Below are positions 10,611-21,403 of a stretch of DNA of 64,000 nt, piece after piece. The stretch covers positions 97,153,501 to 97,217,500 of the forward strand of contig NC_091254.1 in the NCBI RefSeq assembly GCF_042477335.2, in the 5' to 3' direction. The notes beneath the pieces are model-generated. The model did not search any database, had not been told where the DNA came from, and was given only the letters and a program-made list of their open reading frames with translations. The position numbers and the translations under genes are program-made. Source of the stretch: Ovis canadensis (lineage: Eukaryota; Chordata; Mammalia; Artiodactyla; Bovidae). Numbering within the stretch: position 1 is the first letter of the stretch; each line of letters starts with the position of its first letter.

Positions 10611-12520
10611 AGTATGAGGGGTCGTTTATAGCTGAGAGTGGATGTGCACAAGTCTGGAGGCGTGAGAACAGAGAACTGCAGGTATTATCTTTTGTGTACT
10701 GAGCGTCAAATGAGAACGGGCACTGGTAAGATTTAAGGCTGAAAAGATAAGCAGCGAATGGATAATTAAGAGCCTTATACCTTAAGCTAAGGAATTAGGG
10801 TTTTATCCTGAAGGAACAGGAAATGAAGTAAGGGTTTCTGATAAGACAGAATGAAATTTGCATTTAGAAAGACACTCGGGTGGCAACATGAGAGTTGATT
10901 GACAGGATCTACTCCAAAGGTGGAATTTAATTTAATTCATTCTTGTCTCATGACATTAATGTTTAGGTCAGTAAATTTCACATAAGCACTGCCTAACCCA
11001 CATCTTAAATTTCTGTTATGTGTCAAATAGGTATCTTCTTCCTCCGAAGAATATATGTCCCCCAGATTTCAGCAAAGCAAAACTAGTCAGTGTGAAAAGG
11101 GTGAGGGTAAGCATGGTCACCCTGTGCTAAGGAGAGTGTGAGTCTGGACGCATTTAAAAATTTGATTGTGCACATAAAATGTGCTATAAATTTTATGTCT
11201 TTTAATTCATTAATCACACTTGTCATTTATCCCAAGGAGATGTTTAGAGATACACTAAGAGCTTTCTATAACAAGGATGTCAACCCCAGTTCTGTTTATA
11301 GAATTTGGAAGCAGCAAACATGTCAGACAATGGTTTTTGGTGTTAAAAAATGTAAATTTCAAAAAAAAAGTCAAACAATGGAACAATACACTTACGTTTT
11401 GGTACATTCATGCTATGGGGTATTCTGCAGTCTAGTATTTTTATTTTAAAACTGTTCACTAAATCACCAAAAGTTATCTCCTTAGAGGGTATTTAAAATT
11501 AAAAATACATCAAAAGAAAAATCTTACACTTTAAAGTGAAACAAGAAATTGTAACTTTGTAAGAGCAGTGTGTCTTCAGCTTTGTAAAAGAATCATTTGT
11601 AAAGCACATGTGATTATTTATGGGTGGTGGAGATATAGGTAAATGATACTTTAACTTTTCCCCAAATTCCCCACATTATTCTTTTATTGCTTTTATAATA
11701 AAACAGAATAATAATGAGCATTTTTCATAACATGTGGAAATAAAGAGGCCCAGTTTAGGAAGCAACCTGGGCACACAACTCACTGTATAAAATTATCTGG
11801 TGCTGTTTTTTTTTCAGAGCATAGAATCTTTAAATCTCCCAGGCCGCCGGTAGTGATCAAATATTTAACTATCAAAATCATTCCTCAGCATGCACAGTTA
11901 ATTGTTAGTTGAAATGTTAGAGGCAGTCGATAGACTGTAAATGAAAGTAAACCAGATAAATAGATTTCCGAGCTCATGTTTGATAAAAACAAAAGAGGAT
12001 GCACGTTTCAGGCAGCAGAGAAGGAAGTACCATTTCTTGTGATGATTAGCTTGTCTCTAAAATATTCATTGATATTATTCAGGGATCTGAATGATTGATA
12101 TGTAAGGTCAGAACCACAGGCCTATGTTAGAAGGGAGATGCTCTTCATCAGATAAAAGCTATGAAACCAATTTCAAGTGAGCATGCTTGATTTTTCAAAG
12201 CTCAGTCTTAACATTTTCTTTAAATTTTTATTGAAATAAAAGAAAACGGAAAAGTATTCAACGGTGAATCAAAGCTGCTCTCATGAAAACTACACACAAA
12301 ATTAACCAAAGAAGAGCAATTCAGTGCTTCTTCAGGATCTGAATGATGGACAGGGTTTCTCTAAGCTCTCTTTTAAGGAGCCATTCTGAGTAGAATTAAA
12401 AAAAAAAAAGAGCAGAGGCAATATTGTAAAGCATGTCTGAATCTTGTTTTTGGAGACTATCTCGAAATTACTGATGTTTTAAAACAAGCTTTTTGTAAAT
12501 CAGAACTAGACCACATGAAT
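10611..12520. other. Long unique stretch
   Basis: Nearly 2 kb with no assignable repeat, which is unusual for this window. Several sub-stretches (about 11,800-12,050) have the even, non-repetitive look of conserved non-coding DNA. The 103-codon frame at 11,138-11,449 has no recognisable family and low-complexity codons, so I do not call it a gene. Confidence 0.45.
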
Positions 12521-12528
12521 GAAATTGA

Positions 12529-12637
12529 AGTTTTCCTTCTCCAGGGGATCTTCCTGACCCAGGGATCGAACCAAAGACTCTCGTGTCTCCCACACCGGCA
12601 GCCAGATTCTTTACCACTGGCACCACTTAGGAAGCCG
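12529..12637 (-). mobile_element. Bov-tA SINE, tRNA-head fragment
   Basis: Complement of the tRNA-derived half only ('ccttctccaggggatcttcc' through 'gcaccacttaggaagcc'). The Bov-A half is missing. Confidence 0.85.
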
Positions 12638-12647
12638 TCTACCTCGA

Positions 12648-12774
12648 ATGCTGCTGCTGCTGCTGCTAAGTCGCTTCAGTCGTGTCCGACTCTGTGCGAG
12701 CCCATAGATGGCAGCCCACCAGGCTCCTCCGTCCTTGGGATTCTCCAGGCAAGAATACTGGAGTGGGTTGCCAT
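12648..12774 (-). mobile_element. Bov-A unit
   Basis: Begins with a CTG repeat ('ctgctgctgctgctgctaag', the 3' tail in reverse) and covers one Bov-A unit, stopping at 'gagtgggttgcca'. It follows the tRNA-head fragment at 12,529-12,637 after ten bases, so the two may be parts of one rearranged element. Confidence 0.88.
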
Positions 12775-12784
12775 AACCCTAACC

Positions 12785-13429
12785 CATTACATACCAATTT
12801 AATGAAAAAAGAAATGATATTTAAAATTTGTCCTCATAATCCCTTGCACTGCTGAATTATTTCAATCCTTTCACCAGAAAAGTAATTCCGATAACAAGAA
12901 AAAAAAAACTTGATTTTGAAGTATGTGATTTGGACAGCACAAATCTTGTTCTATTTTTGCCACAACAGAAGCAGTCCATCTGAGATAGAGGTCTTGCATT
13001 TCTGTGGAAGCGGAATTATGAGTAAAATCCTAGGGGAGGATTGTTTATGATTCAGAGACAAACGGCTTCTTTTAGACACCTGGAAGTGGCATTACTTTTT
13101 ATAATATATCTTGAGAGTGATAATGACAGAAAAAAAGCTGTAGTGTGCAATTGTGTTAATCTGACTTCGAAAGTCAAAGTCTGTTCTAAACTTCTCTACT
13201 AGCTGTTTTTGTTTCTTTTTGTGATGCTAATGCTAAAGTGTGACGGTGAAATTATTGCTTCTAAGCAGAGCTAGGTGCATTTTCAAATAGTATCTTGTGT
13301 AGAAAGCTAGCCAGGTCTATAGAAGCGCTACATGTGGAGATGTTTTTCATCAACGACTCTAGGACTTCTAATAAGATTCCTGCTGTGTGTCCCAGTTTCA
13401 AGTACTTCCTGGGAGTCCGCTTGGGCTGT
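12785..13429. other. Unique AT-rich DNA
   Basis: No gene or repeat assigned. Contains a short A run near 12,898. Confidence 0.45.
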
Positions 13430-13625
13430 TATTTTAGAGTGTGGACTTGGTGTCTGACCAGCCCCGTCTGAAGCTGTGTGACCTTGGGCGAGTTGTATGG
13501 TTCTGGGTCGGATTTCTGTCATAAAATGAAGAGTAGCGGTAGAGGCTGCTAATGTGAGGATTAAACGTCAGCACATTTGCTGGTGCCGTTAGAACAGTGC
13601 CTGGTGACGTGGCTGCTTTTGCGAT
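13430..13625 (+). mobile_element. MIR SINE
   Basis: Clear MIR order on the plus strand: 'gctgtgtgaccttgggcgagtt', then 'tcataaaatgaag', then 'gtgaggattaaa', then 'agaacagtgcctgg'. These are the standard MIR core and tail landmarks with moderate divergence. Confidence 0.85.
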
Positions 13626-16079
13626 TGCTCTTAGGATTACTGTCTTTACCACTATTTGATTCTTCGGGAAGCTGCCATTGACCTTGAGGGCTGCCTAGAT
13701 GGTCGAGGAACTCGTGACCAAGGCCACTCCTCTGCGTCTACATTCAGGATTTCCCATCTCATGTCTGAGTTCTGTTCTCTCGCCTCCAGAAGTTCCCAGA
13801 CCTGCATGCACCTGCTTATTAATTTCACCTCTTCCAACAGCAGAGGTGACGGCAGTCAAGACTCGACAGGGTCTTTCATCCAAAGGGTATTTCATAAAAG
13901 GAAGAGCTAAGAAAAGTGAGACTCTCCCAGTGGAAATGAATGGTCTTCAGTAGTGGATGAATAAGCAGCAAAGGAATCCAACCTGAATTTGGAGCGGTTA
14001 GAGGTCATTTTGTAGAGTCCGGGGATCCTGCGGGAATTGTGATACCAGTTTAGATACTTAATTGGCACCAGACATGCTGGGAGGGCTGCACAGGTATTCG
14101 CTTGTTTTTTCTCTTAACAGACATTCAAGACGATCGCCGTTGCCATGCGGGTAGCACAGAGGAGCAGGCCAAGCATGGAGTATTTGAAGATCCTTGCGCG
14201 TGGACACTTTGATCTTGAGGAGCAGAACCTCGGAGCCACAGAGCACAGAGCGTGCCCTGACCCTGTCCTGGCACTCTGGCGTGCATTTGCAAACACTGTT
14301 CTTACACAGGTTAACTCAGGCGCCTCATGAAATTTACTGGACTCTCGTGCTGCTTATGTTTCTTCTGAAAGTTGGAAATCTCAGCTGTGCTTTTCCTCCA
14401 CCCCCCAATTTATAGCATCTGCCCCTTCCCTATAGCCTGACAGCTTCATGACTACTAGTTTAACTTATTTCTCAGTTTTTAAATTAATAGTGGTTGGAAG
14501 TACTTCTCAGAGTGTCATGCATAAGGCAGGCGGCTTCCAGCCCTTTTCCTCCGACCAGGAGGAAAATTCTGAGGACTCTGTGAAGACCTGAAACGCAAAG
14601 AAGCAGGTGCGCGCACGTGGCAAGGAAGGCCCACCAAGTGCTGCCGGGCACGCACTCTCTCCCTGGTACTGCAGCTGCAGCGTTTAAAAGGCAGCGTTGC
14701 CCATGATCCCTGGCTATCCTGAGACTCCAGGCAACAAAGAGCTGAGGGATCACCGATGCCTTGTGGACTCCGGGTCCCGCATCAAGTACGAATTTGTCAG
14801 GAAGACAGGGGGCACAGGTAGCTCACGCACAACTCTCGTTTTCAGGATCTCTCGGGAGTCTTTGTGCTGTGCATCCACCCATCTGATCGTAACGCCAAGT
14901 GAAAGTAACCTTAGCTGCGGCGGAGTCATTCTTGTGGTGAGCCCTGGAACTGAAACCAGACTTTGTGGTTTGGCTTTTTCTACTTATTTCTTCTCTGAGT
15001 TGAATATAGTGATGTGTTCTGAAACCAAAACTGTCAGATGGGTCTTTAATAGACATTATTGATGATCTGTTTAAAATATCACGCTGAAAAAAAAAATATC
15101 ACGCTGCTGCGTTTGTTTCCTTCTTGGAGAAAAACAAGTTGCAAATCTCCCAAATGACTTATGAGTATAAATGTAGATTAATGGGCTCTATCACTGCAGA
15201 ATTAAAATTAGAATAACTGGGTCACCAAAGCTGTCTTAAATTGTCCTGCATTAAAAACTTAAATGATCAGGAAAAGCAAAGCATCAGCCTTTGGGTGCAT
15301 CAGTCAGAAAGAAGAAAGACTCTGATGACTCCAGCAAGTACATCATTGCTTTTGAAGAGCCATTCCTTATATTTTGATTAAAAAAAAAAATTCAGAGGAA
15401 GCCAAAGGCATAATTGTATGAATTCTTTCTTGAAGATCACCTTTCTTTTGATGACTCAAGTCTGAAGGCGGTGGCCCTTCATCATTCCTGACAAAAATGC
15501 TGGAATCGGTTAATCGCAAAATAAACAAATGTGTAAGGGGAAAAAGTTACATGCTTGATCCCTCTCTAATCCATCTCAATGGGGATCCCTCTGAAACTCC
15601 TCAGAAACACTCATTTCCAGTTTTTGAAGTCCATTCCCTCACTAAACCATTAGCTACAGCACAGTGGGGAGACAGAAGACTCCGTGTCCCCCCAGGTTTT
15701 GGATAATCACCAAGTCCGAAGCAGGGGAATGGGGTGACCGTGGAGTGACCAGCAGACCCAGCTCTGCTCTGCACACCTGCCCGTCTGATACCAAGTGTTA
15801 TTGTCCATATCACCGGTATCACCAACTTTCTGGTCTTCTTACCACAGATCCAGTACCTGGCCTGGACCTCGCCAACCTTGGCTTCAGCTTGGTGCAGATT
15901 TCTCAGCATAGAAATTCCTACTGGAACTAGGATTTGGGAGTTTCATGCACAATAATCCCACAAGAGACTATTGAGTGCCCTAAAATCAAGACATGCTCTA
16001 TGATTTTGATGTTTCCTTTCTGTATAACAATGTTTGTTAGTAGGAAAACGAATGATGTTAGTTTTTTATACCTTGTGGT
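13626..16079. other. Unique DNA
   Basis: About 2.4 kb with no convincing gene. Open frames up to 121 codons (for example 14,697-15,062) overlap on both strands, lack homologous motifs and have no splice context, so they are treated as chance. A 13-base direct repeat 'aaatatcacgctg' flanks an A run at 15,075-15,105 (local duplication). Confidence 0.45.
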
Positions 16080-16285
16080 CTTCCCTGGTGGCTCAGATGG
16101 AAAGAATCTGCCTTCAGTGTGGGAGACCTGGGTTTGATCTCTGGGTCGGGAAGATCCTCTAGAGAAGGGAATGGCTACCCACTCCAGTATTCTTGCCTGG
16201 AGAATTCCACAGACAGAGGAGCCTGGCGGGCTGCAGTCCATGGCGTCCCAAAGAGTCAGACACGACTGACTGACTAACACTTTCA
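16080..16285 (+). mobile_element. Bov-tA SINE
   Basis: Plus strand from 'cttccctggtggctcagatgg' to the tail 'actgactgactaac'. A possible short duplication (accttg, before 16,078 and after 16,290) is too short to be certain. Confidence 0.93.
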
Positions 16286-16437
16286 CTCGCACACCTTGGT
16301 TTTAGAGAACTTGCTTGGGTTCTGGGTTTAATGATTACTTTCTTTTTCAAGCAATCTGCTCATGGGGAAGGAACTAGCTCTTATCCACATACTGAAATCA
16401 GATCTACACCTTACCCGATAAGGTTAGATTGGTCATT

Positions 16438-16720
16438 AATTTTTTTAATTTTATTAAAAAAATGTTTATTGGAGTATTGTCGCTCTATTGGAGTATTGTT
16501 GCTCTATTGGAGTATTGTTGCTCTATTGGAGTATTGGAGTATTGTATGCTGTGTTAGTTTGTTTCAGGTGCACAGCAGAGTGAATCAGCTATATATACGC
16601 ATTTATCCACTCTCTTTCAGATTCTTTTCCCATAAAGGCCATTACAGAGTACTGAGGAGTGTTCTGTGAGCCACACAGTAGGTCTTCGTTAGTTGCCTAT
16701 TAACACTTTATTTATAGGGG
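16438..16720 (-). mobile_element. L1 3' UTR fragment, ruminant type
   Basis: Complement of the L1 3' end: 'tttattggagtattgt' near the poly-T side, then 'cacagcagagtgaatcagct' and 'cattacagagtactgagg'. It contains a local tandem expansion (16,467-16,545). Only the terminal few hundred bases of L1 are present. Confidence 0.85.
16467..16545. repeat. 19-bp tandem repeat inside the L1 3' UTR
   Basis: Three consecutive copies of tattggagtattgttgctc (16,467-16,485, with one C for T; 16,486-16,504; 16,505-16,523) plus a shortened fourth ending in two GTATTG steps. Confidence 0.95.
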
Positions 16721-17535
16721 TGCTGTGCTTTTGTCATTCACTCTTTCTCTATAGCCTTTTTTGAAAAGACCAATTAAGAGGAATTTAATAATGACTGATA
16801 GAACCAGAGGCAGTGTAATAAAACATTGTACTAAAAAACAAGGCCGCATATAATTAATAAAATGAGAGCAATTTCTGAATGACTGGAAGGAAAAGCAGCG
16901 CTGATTTTGCCGTGGACAGCGGTGTGAGCCCTCGCAGAAAACATTCCCTTTGGCGCTTGGATTTGAAACCCTGTGAACCTTTAGAAAATATGGGTTTCAA
17001 GAAATAAAGAATGAAAAAAAAGACAAAACCCAACCAGCTAGGCTAGCTTACCACTTTTGTAAATCCGCCAAGATTCTCAATTCAACTGCCAAAGTTTTGA
17101 TGTTTGGAAAAACACAGCGGAATTGCTGACATGCATGCTGTGTAAATGACTATTCATCGAATGAATGCTGGAGCTTATATGTGACTGCTCTGCCTGGCTG
17201 ACTAATATATCAAGCATGGTCCTTGTTTTGTGCTCGGACAAACTTTCTCCATTGCCATAGTAACCTCTACATGTCGGCGGAAGCTGATGTCATTCAAGGT
17301 ATTAGTCATTCCTAGTGAATTGATACTCAGAGTGCTAATAAGTCTCAGGGAGATAAAGGGAACTAAGTATACATCCTGGTTAAACATTGCTTAACCCTTT
17401 CACCCCACACCTTCTGCAAATGCCCACCGAGGGGATTCTGGAGGAAAGCTGAAAATGCCACCCACCCTCACCAAGGTTATACAGCCAGGGTCGCAGTTAA
17501 ATTACGGCTTCCTTTGCTCAGCAGGTTTACGTCGT
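16721..17535. other. Unique stretch, possible conserved non-coding element
   Basis: No young repeat. Dense mixed-composition sequence between 16,800 and 17,390 that includes a candidate RFX X-box (17,251-17,264). Enhancer function is only inferred. Confidence 0.4.
17251..17264. promoter_or_regulatory. Candidate RFX X-box
   Basis: attgccatagtaac differs at one end base from the imperfect palindrome GTTGCCATAGTAAC typical of RFX-family binding sites. It lies in repeat-free sequence. A single motif match is weak evidence of function. Confidence 0.3.
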
Positions 17536-17810
17536 GGTATTAGGCTGTCATCTCGAAATAGCACGTGTTGAGTGGCTTAAAAAATAGAAAGGGATTTTCT
17601 CACAGTCCTAGAGGTTGGAAGTCCAGGCTCAAGGTGTTGGAAATTTCGATTTTTGGTGAGAACTTCTTTCTTGTCTTGCAGATCTTTGCCTTCCTTCTGG
17701 TTGTGTCCTTACATGACGGAGAGAGCGAGAGTCTTGGTGTTTCTTTCTCTTCTTGTAAGGACATCAATTCTATCAAATTAGATCCCTACCCTTATGACTT
17801 CATTTAGCAT
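17536..17810 (-). mobile_element. Ancient L1M-like repeat
   Basis: 'gagtggcttaaaaaatagaaa', 'tctcacagtcctagaggttgg' and 'ttgtaaggac' match the reverse strand of the same placental repeat seen at 7.67 kb. Divergent; subfamily not assigned. Confidence 0.55.
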
Positions 17811-18409
17811 TGATTATTGCCAAAGACGTTCACATTGGTGTTTAGCGCTTCAACATATGAATTTCCAGGAGAGAGGCTCAATTGTAACTGTCCGGCCTCT
17901 TTCACACCCCAGGACAAAAGCCCACACAGTACACTTATAGCACATGTATGCTTTTCACTGTTTTATTGAAATAGGTTAAAATCAAGTTCATGTATAATGA
18001 AGACCAGAATAATCTTGTATCTGAGGCTGAACACCAGGCTAGTATCAGCGTAAGTACAGGTCTGCACCTGAATGTTGTAACTGTGTCTACATAAGTTGCT
18101 ATTTGAAATATTGAAAATGCATTGGAATTAAAGAGCAAGAGAAAAGAGTAGCTACATTAATTGTGTTTTGTTCAAACAAAATTCAAATATGCTCTTGCAT
18201 GGGTTTCAGCTGAATTTAGTTTTTACACTGGATTTGCTTCCATGCTAAATGTGTTTATTGTAATAGTATTCATAGGAACCGAAGACGGGACAGAAGCTGG
18301 AGTAATTTCCTGCTAAAAAGTGTGCATGAGTATATTCCAGTTAATGAAGACTAGAGCCACAGTGCATTGTGGGCAGGGCACAGAACAATTAGAAATACAC
18401 AAACCACAG
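17811..18409. other. Unique DNA
   Basis: AT-rich non-coding spacer. Nothing recognised. Confidence 0.45.
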
Positions 18410-18590
18410 TGCTGGGAAAGACTGAGGGCAGGAGAAGGGACGACAGAGGGCATCACTGATCCAATGGACATGGGTTTGGGTAGACTCCGGGAGTTGGTGG
18501 TGGACAGGGAGGCCTGGCGTGCTGCTGTCCATGGGGTCCCAAAGAGTCGGACACAACTGAGCAACTGAACTGAACTGAACTGAACTGAAG
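18410..18590 (+). mobile_element. BovB LINE 3' tail fragment
   Basis: Last 180 bases of BovB on the plus strand, from 'gctgggaaagactgagggc', ending in a run of about four CTGAA pentamers at 18,566-18,589. Confidence 0.92.
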
Positions 18591-18660
18591 GTCTGAATGC
18601 TTGTGTTCTTTGAAGATTAGCCTATGGAGACCTAACGCCTGTTGTGATGGTGTGAGGAGA

Positions 18661-18844
18661 CCAGGGAAAGTCACTCAGTTGTGTCCAACTCTTTGTGACC
18701 CCATGGACTATACAATCCATGGAATTCTCCAGGCCAGAATACTGGAGTGAGCAGCCTTTCCCTTCTCCAGGGGATCTTCCCAACCCAGGGATTGAACCCA
18801 GGTCTCCCGCATTGCAGGTGGATTCTTTACCAGCTGAGCCACGA
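18661..18844 (-). mobile_element. Bov-tA SINE with 11-bp target duplication
   Basis: Minus-strand Bov-tA (variant with 'actatacaatccatggaattc'). Perfect repeats gtgtgaggaga at 18,650-18,660 and 18,845-18,855 define the insertion. Confidence 0.94.
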
Positions 18845-19092
18845 GTGTGAGGAGAACAGTGTGGAGGTTAATTCAACAGCCCAGGTCACAAACAAGGATG
18901 GCTTCAACCAAGTGATGAGACGTGAGTAGCTTAGGAGACTGTGTCTGCAATTTGAAGGAACAGTCGGTAGAACTGGCTCCCCAATTACATGTGCAAAAGA
19001 AGAAGACCCAGGTTTACTCTCAGGAACTTGGTCCAAGCAGATGGAAAAAAGAGCCACCCTGAGCTTTGACGGCTAAGACTAAAGGACAATAT

Positions 19093-19243
19093 GTTGTTGT
19101 TCGTCACTAAGTTGTGTCTGACTCTTTGTGACCCCACGGACTGCAGCACGCTAGACTTCCCTGTCCTTTGCTATCTCCCAGACTTTTCTCAAACTCATGT
19201 CTACTGAGTCAATGATACCATCCAACTATCTCATCCTCTGTCA
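19093..19243 (-). mobile_element. BovB-derived 3' fragment (ART2-like)
   Basis: Complement of the BovB/ART2 tail: 'cactaagttgtgtctgactc' to 'ccaactatctcatcctctgtc'. It starts beside a GTT-rich tail and is more diverged than the neighbouring BovB. Confidence 0.82.
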
Positions 19244-19478
19244 CCAAGCCTGGACAAGTTGGGGAGAGGGGAGAAGGTTTGAGAAACTCACTTGGCACCC
19301 AGTGTAGACGTCGATCATGTCATTTTCCTTCGTACCGGAAAATATGTGTACCTCATTAGACCTAATATCTGATTAGCTTGGATCCTGCCTTCAGCGTGGG
19401 ATAACACACATCATCTAAGAAGAGGTCAGTCTTGAACGATTCCTGCTGTATATGTTGCTACAGGTCTTTAAATTACCA

Positions 19479-21403
19479 GTTAGTTCAGATTAGTCACTCA
19501 GTCGTGTCCGACTCTTTGTGACCCCAAGGACTGAAGTGCGCCAGGTTTTCCTGTGTGTCAGCAACTCCCGGAGCTTGCTAAGACTCATGTCCATCCAGTC
19601 AGTGATGCCATCCAACCATCTCATCCTCTGTCATCCCCTTCTCCTCTTGCCCTCAATCTTTCCCAGCATCAGGGTCTTTTCCAATGAGTCAGTTCTTCAC
19701 ATCAGGTGGCCAAAGTATTGGAGTTTCAGCTTCAGCATCAGTCCTTCCAATGAATATTCAGGACTGATTTCCTTTAGGATAGACTGGTTGCATCTCCTTG
19801 CTCCCCAAGGGACTCTTCAAGAGTCTTCTCCAACACCACAGTTCAAAAGCACCAATTCTTCACGGCTCAGCTTTCTTTAAGGTCCAACTCTCACATCCAT
19901 AATGACTACTGGAGAAACCATACCTTTAACTAGATGGATCTTTGTTTGTAAAGTATGTCTGTTTTTTAATATGCTGTCCAGGTTGGTCATAGCTTTTCTT
20001 TCAAGGAGCAAATGTCTTTTAATTTCATGGCTGCAATCACCATCTGCAGTGATTTGGGAGCCCAAGGAAATAAAGTCTGTCACTGTTTCCATTGTTTCCC
20101 CATCTGTGTACCATGGAGTGACCCTGATACTGGGAAAGATTGAGGGCAGGAGGAGAGGAGGGCAACAGCATCACCAACTCAATGGACATGAGTTTGGGGA
20201 AACTCCGGGAGCTGGTGATGGACAGGGAGGCTTGAACTGAACTGAACTGATGGGACCAGATGCCATGATCTTCATTCTTTTGAATGTTGAGTTTTAAGCA
20301 AGCTTTTTCACTCTCCTCTTTCACTTTCATCAAAAGGCTCTTTAGTTCCTCTTCTCTTTCAGCCATAAGGGTGGTGTCATCTGCATAGCTGAGGTTATTG
20401 ATATTTCTCCCAGCAATCTAGATTCCAGCTTGTGCTTCATCCAGTCTGGCATTTCACATGATGTACTTTGCATGTAAGTTAAATAAGCAGGGTGACAATA
20501 TACAGCCCTGATGTACTCCTTTCCCCATTTGGAACCAGTCCATTGTTGCATGTCCTGTTCTAACTGTTGCTTCCTGACCTGCATACAGATTTCTCAGGAG
20601 GCAGGTCAGGTGGTCTGGCATTCCCATCTCTTTCAGAATTTTTCACAGTTCATTGTGATCCACACAGTCAAACGCTTTGGCATAGTCAATGAAGCAGAAG
20701 TAGATGTTTTTCTGAAATTTTCTTGCTTTCTCGATGATCCAATGGATGTTGGCAATTTGATCTCTGGTTCCTCTGCCTTTTCTAAAACCAGCTTGGATAT
20801 CTGGAAGTTCATGGTTCACATACTGTTGAAGCCTGGCTTGGAGAATTTTGGGCATTACTTTGCTAGCATGTGAGATGAGCGGAATTGTGAGGTAGTTTGA
20901 ACATTCTTTGGCATTGCCTTTCTTTGGGATTGGAATGAAAACTGACCTTTTCCAGTCCTGTGGCCACTGCTGAGTTTTCCAAATTTGCTGGCATATTGAG
21001 TGCAGCACTTTCACAGCATCATCTTTCAGGATTTGAAATAGGTCAACCGGAATTCCATCACCTCCACTAGCTTTGTTCGTAGGGATGCTTCCTAAGGCCC
21101 ACTTGACTTTACACTCCAGGATGTCTGGCTCTAGGTGAGTGATCACACCATCATGATTATCTGGGTCGTGAAGATCTTTCTTGTATAGTTCTTCTGTGTA
21201 TTCTTGCCACCTCTTCTTAATATCTTCTGCTTCTGTTAGGTCCATACCATTTCTGTCCTTTATTGAGCCCATCTTTGCATGAAATGTTCCCTTCTTTCCC
21301 ATTCTATTGTTTCTTCTATTTCTTTGCACTGATCACTGAGGAAGGCTTTCTTATTTCTCCTTGCTGTTCTTTGAAACTCTGCATTCAGATGGGTATATCT
21401 TTA
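19479..21403 (-). mobile_element. BovB LINE, 5'-truncated, with nested insertion
   Basis: Minus-strand BovB. Its 3' tail is near 19,480 and its truncated 5' end at about 21,403, in the linker between endonuclease and RT. A 228-codon stretch (20,643-21,329) reads through the start of RT to motif A FIDYAKAFD. The YADD codons are still visible near 20,375-20,390, but frameshifts separate the parts, and about 40 bases are missing near 21,290 relative to the copy at 4.6 kb. A second BovB tail is inserted at 20,121-20,250. Confidence 0.94.
20121..20250 (+). mobile_element. BovB 3' tail nested inside a BovB
   Basis: 130 bases in the opposite direction to the host: 'ccctgatactgggaaagatt' to three CTGAA-type tail units. 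Host sequence resumes exactly with 'tgggaccagatgccatgatc' at 20,251. The target duplication is no more than a few bases (TGA). Confidence 0.9.

Noticed and set aside
12773..12785. Telomere-like ccctaaccc
   Set aside because: Fewer than two complete TTAGGG units; a chance match beside a SINE.
18566..18590. Short regular repeats that might suggest a CRISPR-like or designed array
   Set aside because: They are CTGAA pentamers of the BovB tail with no spacers, and the genome is mammalian.
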